From positions 1 to 51,211 of the forward strand of contig JAHBMJ010000301.1 of the NCBI GenBank assembly GCA_018398765.1: DNA of 51,211 bases. The letters run 5' to 3'. Position 1 is the first letter of the stretch. Each line of letters opens with the position of its first letter. The position numbers and the translations under genes are program-made. Shown here piece by piece: positions 33,977-46,014 of this stretch. The notes below the pieces were generated by a model. It did not search any database, was not told the origin of the DNA, and saw nothing but the letters and a program-made list of their open reading frames with translations. This stretch comes from Chromera velia. Its lineage: Eukaryota > Sar > Chromeraceae.

Positions 33977-36243
33977 AGTGGCATCTAGAGTGGTAAGTGG
34001 ATGTAGGTGGCTAAGTAAGTATCTTATACAGTAATATGAACCGCTGTTTGAACGACATGCGCGAGCCTCTTAAACCGTATAGTAAGGATGACTCGGATAT
34101 TAAGCATCTGTACTGCGAAGAAACGGCCCGGCCTTGACGGTGGCCGACGCCACACCCACAGCAAGACAGCCATGCACGCATGCACCTTAGAATGCACCCT
34201 GCACTTCAACATCCATCAATCGCCAAGACGCTGGCCTCTTCAATGAGACTTGCGTCTTAGACCTGTCTTTTGCATTCTATGTATCGATTTGACTCAGAAT
34301 TGCCACTTGTGATTCCTCGAGCCCTTCTGACATCATCTCATGCATGCATGCATCATGATCATCGCACTCGATCGAATACCGTTAAGAGTCTGTGGCGGAC
34401 ACAAAACATCCACACACAACGATTCTTGCTTTCTTTCCAACGTGTATACTTTTTAATCCTTGCTCCACTTTTTGCTTTGCAGCTGCCGCAAGAGCACAAT
34501 GAGGGACAACAAAGAAAGAACAAACACAATTAAAGATGATGCGAAACCTCTTTACCGGTGCCTCTTTACCGGTGCAGCATCATTGTCTCCACCTCTTATC
34601 ATTAAGACTTGCAGACAGACACACACACAGACTGCAGTTAGGAAAGAAGAGTGACAAACACAGGCACTCTCGGTTTCACGCACTCAATCAACACAAAACG
34701 CGCATGCATGACGATGCATGGCAGACGTGGAAGGAAAAATGCACATGGGATCACCGGGAATTCAGGAATTAATGGGACAATGAAATGAAGAGAGAAAAAA
34801 TCCAGAGGCAGGCAAGGGTTACGCTGTTTCCAAGGACATTCCAATCAGTTACCCCATTGAATAATACCCTCTGAGACTCCTCTTCCTCTCCTTTCCCGCC
34901 CTCTTTCTCTTCTCCCCGCTCCCTTCTCTCTCCCCCCCCCCAAGCCTGGGTTGACTCGATCAACTGCGCGTCCATCGAAGCAACGAAATGCGCAAAGAGA
35001 ACGATGACCGCAGGCCCACAAGGGAGTCGATCAAACACATAAACACAGGCAGACAGCGGTGGCTGTCAAGTGGCTTTTCCTCCTCCCTCACTCTTTCTTT
35101 CTGATCAGTTGCTAACCACCTCACTCCCCACCAATTTCTGTACATAGAATTGAGAGAAGTGGAATAGTGACACACATTATGATCGAACTGACAGCAGATC
35201 GGAAGAATGAAAGAAAAAACACAAGCACGCCTTGGTCCTCCCCCTCCTTCCTAGACGGAAAGAAAGGAGGTGCTAGCGGGAGGAGACTCTGCGCTGCAAG
35301 ATAATATTTTTTCTTTTTGACCCCTCCGTCTCCCTCTGATGTTCGTTAGTTCGTCTTTTTTCTCCTGAATTTTCTTTCTGCATGTGATGACAATTTTCGA
35401 CGTGACTGTGACCCATCTCCTCTTTCAGAATACATGGGTGCAAATAAATAAGGCTTCGTCGTCTATGCCCGGACTTGTTTTTCATTCAGCCTGTTCCCTC
35501 CCTCCCTCCCATCTGAATCAATTTCCTTCCTGCTTTCTTACTTGAATCTTCCTTCACGTTTGTTCTTCCACCAACGCCTCCTCGATTCCCTTGACCCAAC
35601 TTTTATTTTCGGGTTCACTCACTCACTCATTGACTCACTGGATTGATTAAATCGCTTTCTTTTCGTGGGCGCTCATGCATGGTCGTGATTCATCAACAAG
35701 TGGCGCGCACAAAGAAACGGACAAGTTCATGGATGGATGAAAGATCATGTCCATACAGTCAACGTGTTGGTGCTTGTATGCAGTTGTTTCTTTCCTTGCT
35801 TCAAATTCGATTCGGTCAATAGAGAAAGGGAGAGACGGGGGAAAGAATCGGAAGGAGCAGTCAGAAACATGGATGAATGAATGCATGCATCTGCCCTAAC
35901 ATTCAAGTACCATCTGTTGATCTCATTCATTTCAAGTCCATCCTCCTCCTTTCTTTCGTTTTTTCCTTCTATCGCTCCTGCATGTTTTCGGCTTCTTCTC
36001 ATCAAATAAGTCAGTCAGTCAGTCTGTCGTGTATCTTCTGTCTCCTCAATTTGCGTTGGAGTTCCTATCTTTGTCTTCTCTGGCTAACGTCTTAGTTGTG
36101 CTCTTATCAGCTCTGCATGATCACTGAGACGAACAGGAAAGGAAAAGCGCTGACACAGGCTGACTCAGTGACTGTCCCAACTGACTTCCCCTGGGCAGGC
36201 AGCAAAACAAAGCAGCTTTCTTTAGCATGAAGACGAACGAACG
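33977..36243. other. Gene-poor intergenic DNA
   Basis: I see no supported gene. Short frames are interrupted and of low-complexity composition. ATGCATGCATGCATCATGATC at 34339-34359 and TGAATGAATGCATGCATC near 35874 are simple-repeat words. Confidence 0.35.
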
Positions 36244-37385
36244 ATGTGGCATGCATCGAAAAATGAAATGGAACGAACGAACGAACGAAAACGGAAAGGA
36301 ACGAAACCGCCCGCCCAGCCACCATCACTCGAGGAGATGAGCGCCCCCCATCTCACAGGGACTTTAGGGCACTGGACTGATCGTTCTTTCTGTTGCGGTT
36401 CCAACAAACAATCCAAAAATAGGAGTAAAGATGTTCCTGCTTCGTGTGTACTCCGGGAAAACGTACAAACAATGCGGGAAATCACCCCAGGTACACACAC
36501 ACACACACAATTCCACTTTTGCAAGCACAGAGAGAAACGGGCCTGTCTGTTCGCTTCTGCAGCGTCGCTTCTTCCTCCTCTTCTTCTCCTTCTTCCTCGC
36601 TTCTTTCCACCTTTTCTCTGTTCTCTTGCACCGCGTGCTTGATTGACCTCTGGCTCCTCGTCAAGTGAGCCGGGGGAAAATGCTCCCCGTCTTATTCAAT
36701 TGAAATGAAGATGTTGCCAAGTCTGCCTGCTGCAACACGCAACATACAACCCACAAGACCGACAGGGTCGAGAGGTAAGGCGAAATGAATTATTATCGAC
36801 AACAGACACAGACAGACAGACAACGGAAAATAAGGGAGCGGCAATCAAAGAATTGCGTGCGTCAGCTGTGGTAAGACTATCACCCAACAGAGCCTGTTGC
36901 AAGGGACCAGCCAAACTGAAGGAAGGAAGGAAGGAAAGAGTGAGGAGTAAAGAACCGGGCAGAACTACCCAGGCTCCTCCTTCAAGAGAGAAACCGACGG
37001 TTTTGTCTAGCAACAGGCTCGAAACATTTTTGGGCGCGGACAAAAACATGGAATTTGCACGTCTGCACAATCGAAGTCAGAAAGAAAGAAAGAAAGAAAG
37101 AAAGAAAAAACAGGACAGGCCATGTACAGAAGAGAAGGCAAAGAACAGAAACAGGAAGTGAACAAGATACATCTGCGGATGATGTCTCTACTATCTCATG
37201 CCATCGCAGTCTTGCCTTGTTTCAAGACCTCCTCCCTTTTCTTCCCTACTTCAGCGTGCTCACTCTCTCCTCTTTCCCCTGGTTACCTCCAGAGGTCTGC
37301 AGCCCCAAACAAGCCAGGAACGGAAAAACCGCAGCCAGGCTCCAAGAGCACGGCACCAAAAGCCGATGACACCAAGACGAATTGA
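36244..37385 (+). CDS. Possible small multi-exon gene (weak)
   Basis: Three plus-strand pieces look coding. One ends near 36489 (SAPHLTGTLGHWTDRSF and on to REITP, donor CAG|GTACAC). Another lies near 36981-37078 (TVLSSNRLETFLGADKNMEF). A terminal piece from about 37296 ends at TGA 37383 (KSTAPKADDTKTN). Phases between them were not proven. The minus strand is also open over part of the middle piece. No family recognised. Confidence 0.25.
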
Positions 37386-40300
37386 TTTGATGAAGGAAGG
37401 AAATGATTTTTTTTTTCCTTTTTCGTGAGCCGGAAGAGGAGAAAAGGGGGAAGAGGAGGCCGAGAAAAAAAAAATAAAAACACGGCACCTGTAAAAGAAA
37501 AGACAGAACGAGAGCGTCTTACAAAACCACCGGTACTGCAGTCTTCGCTTTGTTCCAAGTGAGTGTATGAGCAGTTGAAAGAAAGTTAACCACCTGATTC
37601 ATTCCGATACAATTCCCTTCGCGCACCAACTTGAGATGAGCTTCACTTCTTCATTGACGCACGCACGCACGTTTGCTAATGCCAAAATGCAAGGACATAC
37701 ACATACAAAAAAAAAAAACTGTCCATTCATCTCTGGCACACATCCATCCATCCATCCATCCATCCATACGTCATTGTGTGAGGGCCAACTGTCGACCGCT
37801 CTGTTCGTTATCATGCACCCCCTTCTCTTCCTTCTCTCTTTCGATCTCTCCCTCATCGCTCGCTCTCCCCTTTTCTCTCTCTGTCTCTTTCTAACTGTTT
37901 TTTCTTGTTGCTTCTCGAGTGAGAAGCCCCCGCTTCCCTCGCACTGCTTTCTTTCTCTTCATGCTGTCTGTCTTTCTGCTCTGTCTGTTCACATGAGTGA
38001 GTGTGCAGTTAGACCGCAGCTGTGCTATATACAAGGGTTGAAGGGGTGAAAAGGCGCACACGAGGCTAGTCGGAAAACGGCAACACGCACACATGAGTCC
38101 ATGCGCCGACTGTCATTCCGACTTGACACCCCAAACCTCCTTCCTCATTCACGTGGATACATACACGAGAAAAGAAGAGAAGAGAAAAAAAACCATCCCT
38201 CCATCCAACCACGCCCTGTGACTTTTCCCTTCACCCAATGCCCCCATTGGACTGGGCTCAGAAGGGAGGGGGGAAAAAGAAGGAAGAAGGAAGAAGACAG
38301 CTCGTGCAGCAACAGCAGGCAGTTTCGCCTTGTTCTTCTGATTTCCTCGCGACAGCGTAAAATACACACACAACAGAATGGTATGGCAATTCAGTGACCG
38401 AAATATCCAAAGAGAGAGGAGAGAGGGAGAGAGAGAAAATGGGAAAGGAAATAAGACAGTAAGAACAGGAAAGGGAAAACCTAATCGAAACACCTCACCA
38501 AGGAGAAGGACGAAAAGAGAAGTCTGACAGACAACAAGAATTCCCTCCTTACAAAGCGACCCGATTGGCCCCTTGCTCGCTCTTCATCATTGTTCTCCCT
38601 AAACCAAACCAAAAACAAGCTTCACACATCCACCCTTCCTCTCTTCTTTTGATCAGATGACCCTCCATGCCCTTCGTGTCTTCCATCTGTTTTCTAATGT
38701 TGCAAGCGCCCAATCCATGCGCAAGCCATGATGCCTATCCCTCCTGGATTCCAACCAAATAATGGCCATTGTGCCTGTTTCATGCTATTGATACAGCCTC
38801 ATCTTTCTCCTTTCTTTGTACATCCCCTCATTCAGACTCTTGATCGTGCTCATGCTGAATGAACACAAAGAAGTCTGCTTCCAGCTCAATACCCAGTCGC
38901 AGAGGAAAGGGGGGAAGAAGAAAACATATCTTCTATCCCCTCCCACCAACCATAAGACTTTTACTTCCAAGAGCTAGAACAGAAGAACCATTCAATCAAT
39001 GAGCGGTGTCCAAATACATCGTGTCTTGATTTGATGGAGCTCTGGTTTCATTTTTGTTTCTTCTGTTCCACACCCATCCCATCCCATCCCATCCTATCCT
39101 CCTTTTCGTGTCACCTAGTCAAGCATCTTGATCGACCTCGTGATCCCCCCCCCCCCCTTCTCTCTGAGGTAGAACGAGAGAAAGCACGGGTGCCAGCTCC
39201 ATCTCTCCTTCCAGCCATCTGCCAACGACGGAGACCGTTCCCCCTGCCAACAACGGAAAAAAGACAGTTGTTACAGCCAGGAAGGAAGGAAGGATGGAAC
39301 ATTCCGGCCGGATCCTCGAGAAGAAAAGGAGGGTGGGGGGGAGTGAGGTAAACAGCCAACTCGCGCATCACAGACCAAACTGCTGATCAAGCCAGACACA
39401 GACAGCAGGCAAGCCAAGTCAGAGGAAGTGAGAATATCAAGCAGAGATAGAAATGGGATCAAGTGAAGTGCGGACAGGCAGGCAGGCACCTTCGTTCCGT
39501 CCCGCTCACCCCTACTCGAACGAACGACCAGAGAAAACTGATGAAGCGGTCGAAGCAGACGGGGGACACGGGGCCATCACACTACACAATGCATGCACCT
39601 CCTTCATGCGCCAGAGACGAAGACCAACGAGGGCAACTAAAGACTAGAACAAAAATAGACTCAACAAAACCGTTTTGGTTTGGCAGAACGAAAACAGCCG
39701 CAGGAGCACGAAAGATAGAGAGGGAGGGTGGGTTGGGTCTGAACAAGACAAGAGGGGACACCAGAGAAGAGAAAAAAGGAAATAGACAATAAACAGACTC
39801 AAAGTTTTACAAAGCGAAAAGGAGAGAGAGGGAGAAAACCAGCGACAGCAATAAGCCACAGCACCGGACCCTGTCCAGGATGGAGAGAGAGAGGATGCCG
39901 GGGGAAGGAAAGAAAGAAAGGGCAACGGCGCCAACAAAAGAAAGAGGAGGAGGGAGAAGGAGTACGCATGCGCAAATACATGGACACACCAACATACTGA
40001 CTGATTTGGCTTGAATAGACAGACCAAGAATGATAAGGGGGCACAGAGAAGAAAAGAGCGCATCCACTGACAAAAATGCAAGAAGAAAGAAGAAGAGAGA
40101 ACTCCTCCTGCCTCCCAAGCTGACAGGAGGAGGAATCAATTTTTGCCCCCCCGTTTCCTGTCAACCAACTCGTTCAGTCGGCGCAAGAAACGGGAGGGGA
40201 GAAAGGGGATGAAATTTCTGAGAGAGTACACGGGCAAGGGTCTCCTTCTCCATTGTTACCCCCTGTCGATCTTTCTTCTCTCTTCTCTTTGCGGACTGAC

Positions 40301-41456
40301 AAGCATATGCACAGACAGTTCTATTATCTCTATCTGCACCATGAGCCCTTCCTGCGATGTGACCGCGAAGGAAACAGAACGAGAGAAAAGAGGCAAAAAC
40401 TCGAGATTTTTGCGTATCCTTTTCTTTCTTCCTGCCTTCTCCCTTCGATCGATCCTTATTTCTCCAGAATACCTCATCGCTTTCTTTCTTTCTTTTTCAT
40501 ATCTGTCCTTCTACCTCAGCAGCTCCATTGTCTGTGGAAGGGCCTTCCTTCCATTCCCTCCTTTCTTTCCTTTTTTCTCTTCTTCCTTTGCTTCAAGATC
40601 TTGCAAGATACAGACTGCATGAGAGAGAAGTATTCCTTCCAAGAGGAAAATGACAGAGAAAAGTGAGAAAAAACGCCCACTCATTCACACAGACAGTCAC
40701 AGGTCGGCCCATCCAGGCACCAGCACTCGTAATAAGAACAGTAAAGAATGACGGAGGGATACGAAGGAAAGAAAGGAGACCAACGTTCCGGGCCAAATCC
40801 ATTAATGCATGAAGGATCGCATGAATAGACAGACAGACAGACAAACAAAAAGACAGGAAGGAAGGGTGGACCCATAACAGTCCGAATCCAAGTCAACCCA
40901 CATTGGAAGGAAGAAGATGGAAGAAAAAATCGATCGGTACATTGACATAGATACGCTTCCGTTTGCTTGTTTCCACCATACGCCCTCCCTAACATCCCCC
41001 TTTCTTTCTCTCTCTCTCTTGCTGATCGGATAACGCATGTAACAAGTGCGTGAGTCCCCCCTTCCCCACGCATCGCTGCAGTGGCCAATCAATCGGAACT
41101 CCGTTCTTCCACGGCCATCCCTGACCACCGCCCCCAGTGAGCCTCGAAAAAATTCCTCCTTCCTTTTCTTCTGGTTGTTTCGACACAGGTCGTCCAAATG
41201 TCTCCTTACTCACTCACTCACTCACCGTCACACTTCACACACATGCAGAGCACCAAACAGGATAAATGGAACACCAAACAGGCAGACACAGACAGACGAG
41301 GAGACGGGTTGATCTATAAACTCTCTGTTTCATTGTCTCAATCAAGTCCTCAAATGAATGGAGGATAAAATAAACTCGTTCATTTTTTCTTTTTCTTGTG
41401 CCGTGGAGACTTTTCCTCGTTTCTCCCTTCCTCGTGTCGCGATGATCAAACCGATC

Positions 41457-41486
<30 letters not shown>
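37386..41486. other. Gene-poor stretch rich in purine/pyrimidine tracts
   Basis: No gene is supported. The DNA is dominated by GA/CT tracts, CATC tandem words (37741-37769), a C-run (39146-39158) and CAGACAGACAGAC. The 3' UTR of the minus-strand CCCH gene probably lies at the right end, beginning with a TGAT tandem run at 41458-41489. Confidence 0.35.
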
Positions 41487-41489
<3 letters not shown>

Positions 41490-44400
41490 GTACGGGGGGG
41501 GCTCCGCCTCTTCCACAGCGACGATTTTCTCTTCGTAGTCGTACGCCGGGGGTGCCTCCTCATCCTCCGGCCCTGCGCGGGGCGGCATTCCTCCCCTCGG
41601 ACCTCCTCCTCGCATGTGCATGGGGGGACCGTACGGGCCATCAGACTCTGCATAGGGCGGCCGGGGTCCTCGCCCGTGCATGCGTCTCTCTCTCTCTCTG
41701 TCGTATTCGAAGTCGCGTCGGGGGTCGTCCCACGGGTGAGGGGGGTACCCGCCTCCTCTCCGACCGTACCTTTCTCTCTCGTACTCCCGCGGAGAGGGGT
41801 AGTCCGGGTACAGGTCGGGGGAACGGGGTCCCACCGGCCAGGGCGGGTAGTCGTCGTAGCCGTCTCCCCCCATACCTCTTCTGCCATCTGGGTGATAGGG
41901 GGGGTACCGCCCAAATCTCTCACCAGGCTCCCACCCATCGGGCCCTGGGCGTCCTCTCACTCTGGCCCTCCACTCTCCCCAGGCCTCACGGTCGTCTTTC
42001 TCTCTCTCCCACCCGGGGGGGGGCAGGCCTCTGCCGTCTCTGCCTCCCCACATCATACCATCAGGGTCGCGGTCGGAGTACGGTCGGCGCATCTGCATGC
42101 AGGTCGGGGAGGGATACAGAGGTCGCTGGTTTCAAGAAGCCATGCAGGGAGCAGTATACAAGGAAAAGATGGGCAATCTAGCCGAACAAGAGAAAAAACA
42201 TTAATTCCGTACAGAGCGTCATTTTACCTTCTCACGGAAAAGCCACATACATTTCTACAACGCCAAAAGCTGGCAGGCAGAGCAAACACCCCGATAGACA
42301 CAGAACAGTCTGGACGAGGAGGCACACAGTTAGTTGACAGAAGACTCACATGCATCATATCGTCGTGTGGGGGCTCTCCAGACCCGGAGGAGCGGGAAGT
42401 TCTCTTCACGAATCGGCCGTCGAAAGCTGAACGGGAAGGGGCCGCAGTGTTGCCCCTGTCCCCAGTGCTGCACGACCCTCCCTTGAAGAACGGCACGGGG
42501 GGCGCGCCGTTCGAGTGGCCCCACGCTGCAATAAATAAAAGAGAACCCACGGGCCACGAGGGAATTAGTGTCGAGCGCAAAGCGAGAGAGACGACCTCGT
42601 ACTCGTCTCCAAAAGAGAATAAGGTCAACGAAGACGATCGAAAAAAACAGAAGCCAGATTCAAAAAACAAAGACACAACGTGTGTGTGTTCTTTCTCGGG
42701 CCCCACAAAGCAACTCACCGGAAGGGCCGCTCATATCAGAGGTTCTTCGGCTGTTTGCCGACGGTTCCACTCTCACTCCGAAAGTGTTCTTATTCTTTGA
42801 CGCCATAGCAACCACGTGTGCAGGTGCAGCTTTCGCCGCGTCATCTGATTCCTTCTCACTCGGGGGCGGCGGGGGCATCGGGGGTCTCTTCTTTCCGGGG
42901 TCCGATGCCGCCGCTCTGGCGGCGTTCAGTTCTTCGAAAGAGTGCGCGTACGTGCACTGGTTTCCTCTCGCACACGCGAAGCCCTGCATACATGCATACG
43001 CGCACATGCTCTATGTCAATCATGCATGTGAAACACGCGAGGGATGACAAAACGCATCCGCACACCTAGACTGAGATGTCGCAGGCTCTACTCATCCAGA
43101 GAAAAGGACAGCGGAATGGAGAGAACCGACGACAGAAGCACACACAAAAACAAACCACACACACCAACGAACGAACGGACGGACCTTCAGGACCGTGCAT
43201 GCATTCTTTTTCATACAGAATTCCTTTTCACGGAAGATGAGAATGAAAACAAACGGATAGACGGACCTTCAGGACCGAGTAGCAGAGAGATGTCTTTTCG
43301 AGCTCTGGACGGACTCTGCACGCACACGCACCGAGAGAGGGAAGGAGATATACCCACTGTGCACTTACATGCACTTCGACCTAGAGACGTTCATGCAAAA
43401 GCACAAACAAAATTTCTTCATTCTTTCACATGCTTGCAGAATGCAGAATGCGGAGCAGAAGGTTGCACTGATCGAGGATATGCACACGAAACGAAGCTGA
43501 TCAGTCAACCGGTCAAACGATAAAAAATGGTAAGTCTCGTGAGCTCGCTTTCTTGGTCGGACAACCAAAAATCAATCGTATCAAAGGACATTTGCTTTTT
43601 GAGGTCATACAAAATGCTTCCGCCCTCCCAACCAAATATCCATCCAGACGGACCTCAAGTCATCAGTTCCATGGGCAAATCGGCATGCCTCTCCCAGAGG
43701 GCCTGCAAGCACAGCATCGAGTCAATTAAAGCAAATAAGTGGCATACAGACAAGACTGCAAGATTCACCCACACAGATTTACTTTTGTTGTTTGTATGTT
43801 GAGGTCGAAGCTTAGACAAGCAAGGAACGTTTCAGAACCTCAGGCATGCACGTCTGTCTCCCACAAAAGGACTGTGAAAGCAAAGAGAGAAGAATGAGAC
43901 CAGACGGGGAGACCAGGATCAACGAACGAATAAAAGGATGAACACGGGCCGGCAGTACCGCGGTGTGAAACTGCAGCAAACGAAAGGAGCAAGACTTACA
44001 GCTTCCAGAGGCGAAGTGTTTACACCTGCAACCACGTACGCACGCACACAGTCACACCCACAATGTCAACTGTATGAAGTCCGAGAGCATCACCAGAGAT
44101 TGGAGAGACACACATGGATGGATGAAGGACCCCAAGAGGAGCGAACACAGACAACGAAAGCAAAGACAGGAGGAAGGCTCAATGACAGATGAAGTCCTGA
44201 AGAATACGCCGACAAGGGGGAGCAGAATCTCTCCCCTGCCGACGTCACGCTCTACACTGGAGAGCTAAACATGTGGAGAAAGTGTCATGTGACTGACAGT
44301 TGTGTCTTGAACAGAGCTGCCCTCCTGCACAGATCGATTCATTCAAAAGAAAAGAAAGGAAAGCACAGATCGATTCATTCAAAAGAAAAGAAAGGAAAGC

Positions 44401-44908
44401 ACAGATCGATTCATTCAAAAGAAAAGAAAGGAAAGCACAGATCGATTCATTCAAACGAAAAGAAAGGAAAGCACAGATCGATTCATTCAAAAGAAAAGAA
44501 AGGAAAGCACAGATCGATTCATTCAAAAGAAAAGAAAGGAAAGCATAGATCGATTCATTCAAAAGAAAAGAAAGGAAAGCACAGATCGATTCATTCAAAA
44601 GAAAAGAAAGGAAAGCACAGATCGATTCATTCAAAGGAAAAGAAAAGAAAGCACAGCAATGAAAAAGCAGACGAGTCGTGATCTTCGCAAGACGTTTCGT
44701 TCTTCTCTTCACTCCTGTACGCCAAAACCTTCTGTGTAGGTCTTCCTACAAGCAAGACAGTGCATCGATCGCAAAATGAAGGAGGAGAAGCGACTCCATG
44801 TCGACCCGCAGTCGTTTTACGGACAAAAGCAGTTGATTTACTTTGAGGAGACTGGTTGACTGACCATTCATAGCTCAAATGATCGAGTCCGGCTTCCTCC
44901 ATATTCAT
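41487..44908 (-). CDS. Tandem CCCH zinc-finger protein, 7 exons, 404 aa
   Basis: Exons 44908-44865, 44025-44000, 43702-43654, 43315-43267, 42983-42719, 42525-42350 and 42092-41487 join in frame throughout (1215 nt). Each splice falls on GT..AG and rebuilds a zinc finger, which is strong support. Finger 1 is C16-x7-C24-x5-C30-x3-H34 and finger 2 is C51-x8-C60-x5-C66-x3-H70, the second preceded by EKTSLC, a lead-in like that of TTP-type RNA-binding proteins. Each finger is spread over two or three exons. After them come a Pro/Lys-rich stretch (RPPMPPPPPSEKE), a second low-complexity segment, and an exon-7 tail of about 200 residues rich in Arg, Asp, Gly, Pro and Tyr. By family, it binds AU- or U-rich RNA and affects stability, export or processing. 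Donors of exons 1, 3 and 4 start GTC. It is head-to-head with another CCCH gene. Confidence 0.85.
44331..44654. repeat. 36-bp minisatellite, 9 units, in intron 1 of the CCCH gene
   Basis: The unit AGATCGATTCATTCAAAAGA plus AAAGAAAGGAAAGCAC repeats nine times at a strict 36-bp period (starts 44331, 44367 and so on to 44619). Units differ by single bases only. There are no spacers, so it is a tandem array and not CRISPR. The open frames across it are by-products of the period being a multiple of three. Confidence 0.95.
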
Positions 44909-46014
44909 GTGTTCGTTTGTAGAGTTTTGGAACAACTTTACACAGCGTATGTTCTGTGTCAACTTATCTCAGACGCACACCCAAGAAATGACCAAAGTGA
45001 GACAGAACCGCAGTTGGCTATCCGTCTCTTCCTTGCTGACGTAAGGAACGAACTCAATCGCGTAGTTCGATCTGTCGCGATGTCAGCAGAGCGCTCTCGG
45101 ATCCTATCGATCGATTTGTAAGGTCTTGGATTGAATACACAAACTGTCCAGTCTTCACGAGTCAGACAGAACAGATAACACAGGACGAAGTTAAGCTGAT
45201 TAGTCACCGAAGACTAACTTGGTACCCGGTACTTCGCTGATCTGTACACTCAGCACCAGGCTAACAGATCGAAACTGACAGATAAGGCCAGAGTATCACT
45301 CAACACTGATTGATGTACGAAGAAAAGATTCACTGAAGGCGTAACCTCCCAAGAAAAGTAGCAGACTTCGAACGAAATCTGTGCATGAAGAGGTTCCCTT
45401 AATTTTTTGCCGACGTGTCGTCTTGTCGACTTCGCCAGCGCCTGGCCCCGCAAAGCGAAAAAGTTTGAAATTGGGCATGTCTTTTGTCTTTCCGGGACAT
45501 TTTTCGGGCCTTCCGGGACCGCGCGCAAACGCGAAGACAAGTCCGCAAAAACGCCTTCCGGGCCCGCGAGAATCGATCTGTCCGACCGACCGCCGGATTT
45601 GATTTGACAGACCTGGATCCTTGTCTTCAAGCTTCCGCTTTCTAAAATTGCAATGGTTCTCACGTACTCTCACTTCATTATCTGTACACACGCAAGTACC
45701 TTGGCGAAGTAACGCTGGATGGTCCTTTCCATCACCGGTTGAAAGGATGGAACTTTGCGAGCGACTCTGTTGAAGTTCGGGAACTCAACTGCAGTCTCCT
45801 CTAACACTCTTACCACTAACACTAGCTCTGTCTATCTGTATCGCATCCGATGAGCATTTTGAGTGTCGACAGTTGACTGGCCGTCGTCCTCAGGCGTCAT
45901 CGCTCTGGTCCTTCCAGATCTTCTGCCCCGGCAGGAGTGGGAAAGGGTCCTTTTTTCGACTGAATCCGTAGTACACATACGTGCGTCCAGACTGAGAGTC
46001 AGATAGAAAGACGA
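44909..46014. promoter_or_regulatory. Divergent intergenic region between the two CCCH genes
   Basis: About 1.1 kb lies between two start codons pointing away from each other. A CpG-rich block at about 45405-45600 stands out and repeats TTCCGGG (three times between 45493 and 45563), CGCGCAAACGCG and CCGACCGACCGCCGG. It may be a shared promoter. A minus-strand frame at 45890-46084 is discussed in the findings. Confidence 0.35.

Noticed and set aside
44331-44654. CRISPR-like array
   Set aside because: The units abut with no spacers and the genome is eukaryotic.
44271-44712. Repeat-rich frames on both strands over the 36-bp minisatellite
   Set aside because: The period is a multiple of three, so frames stay open by default. 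The array lies inside intron 1 of the well-phased tandem-CCCH gene.
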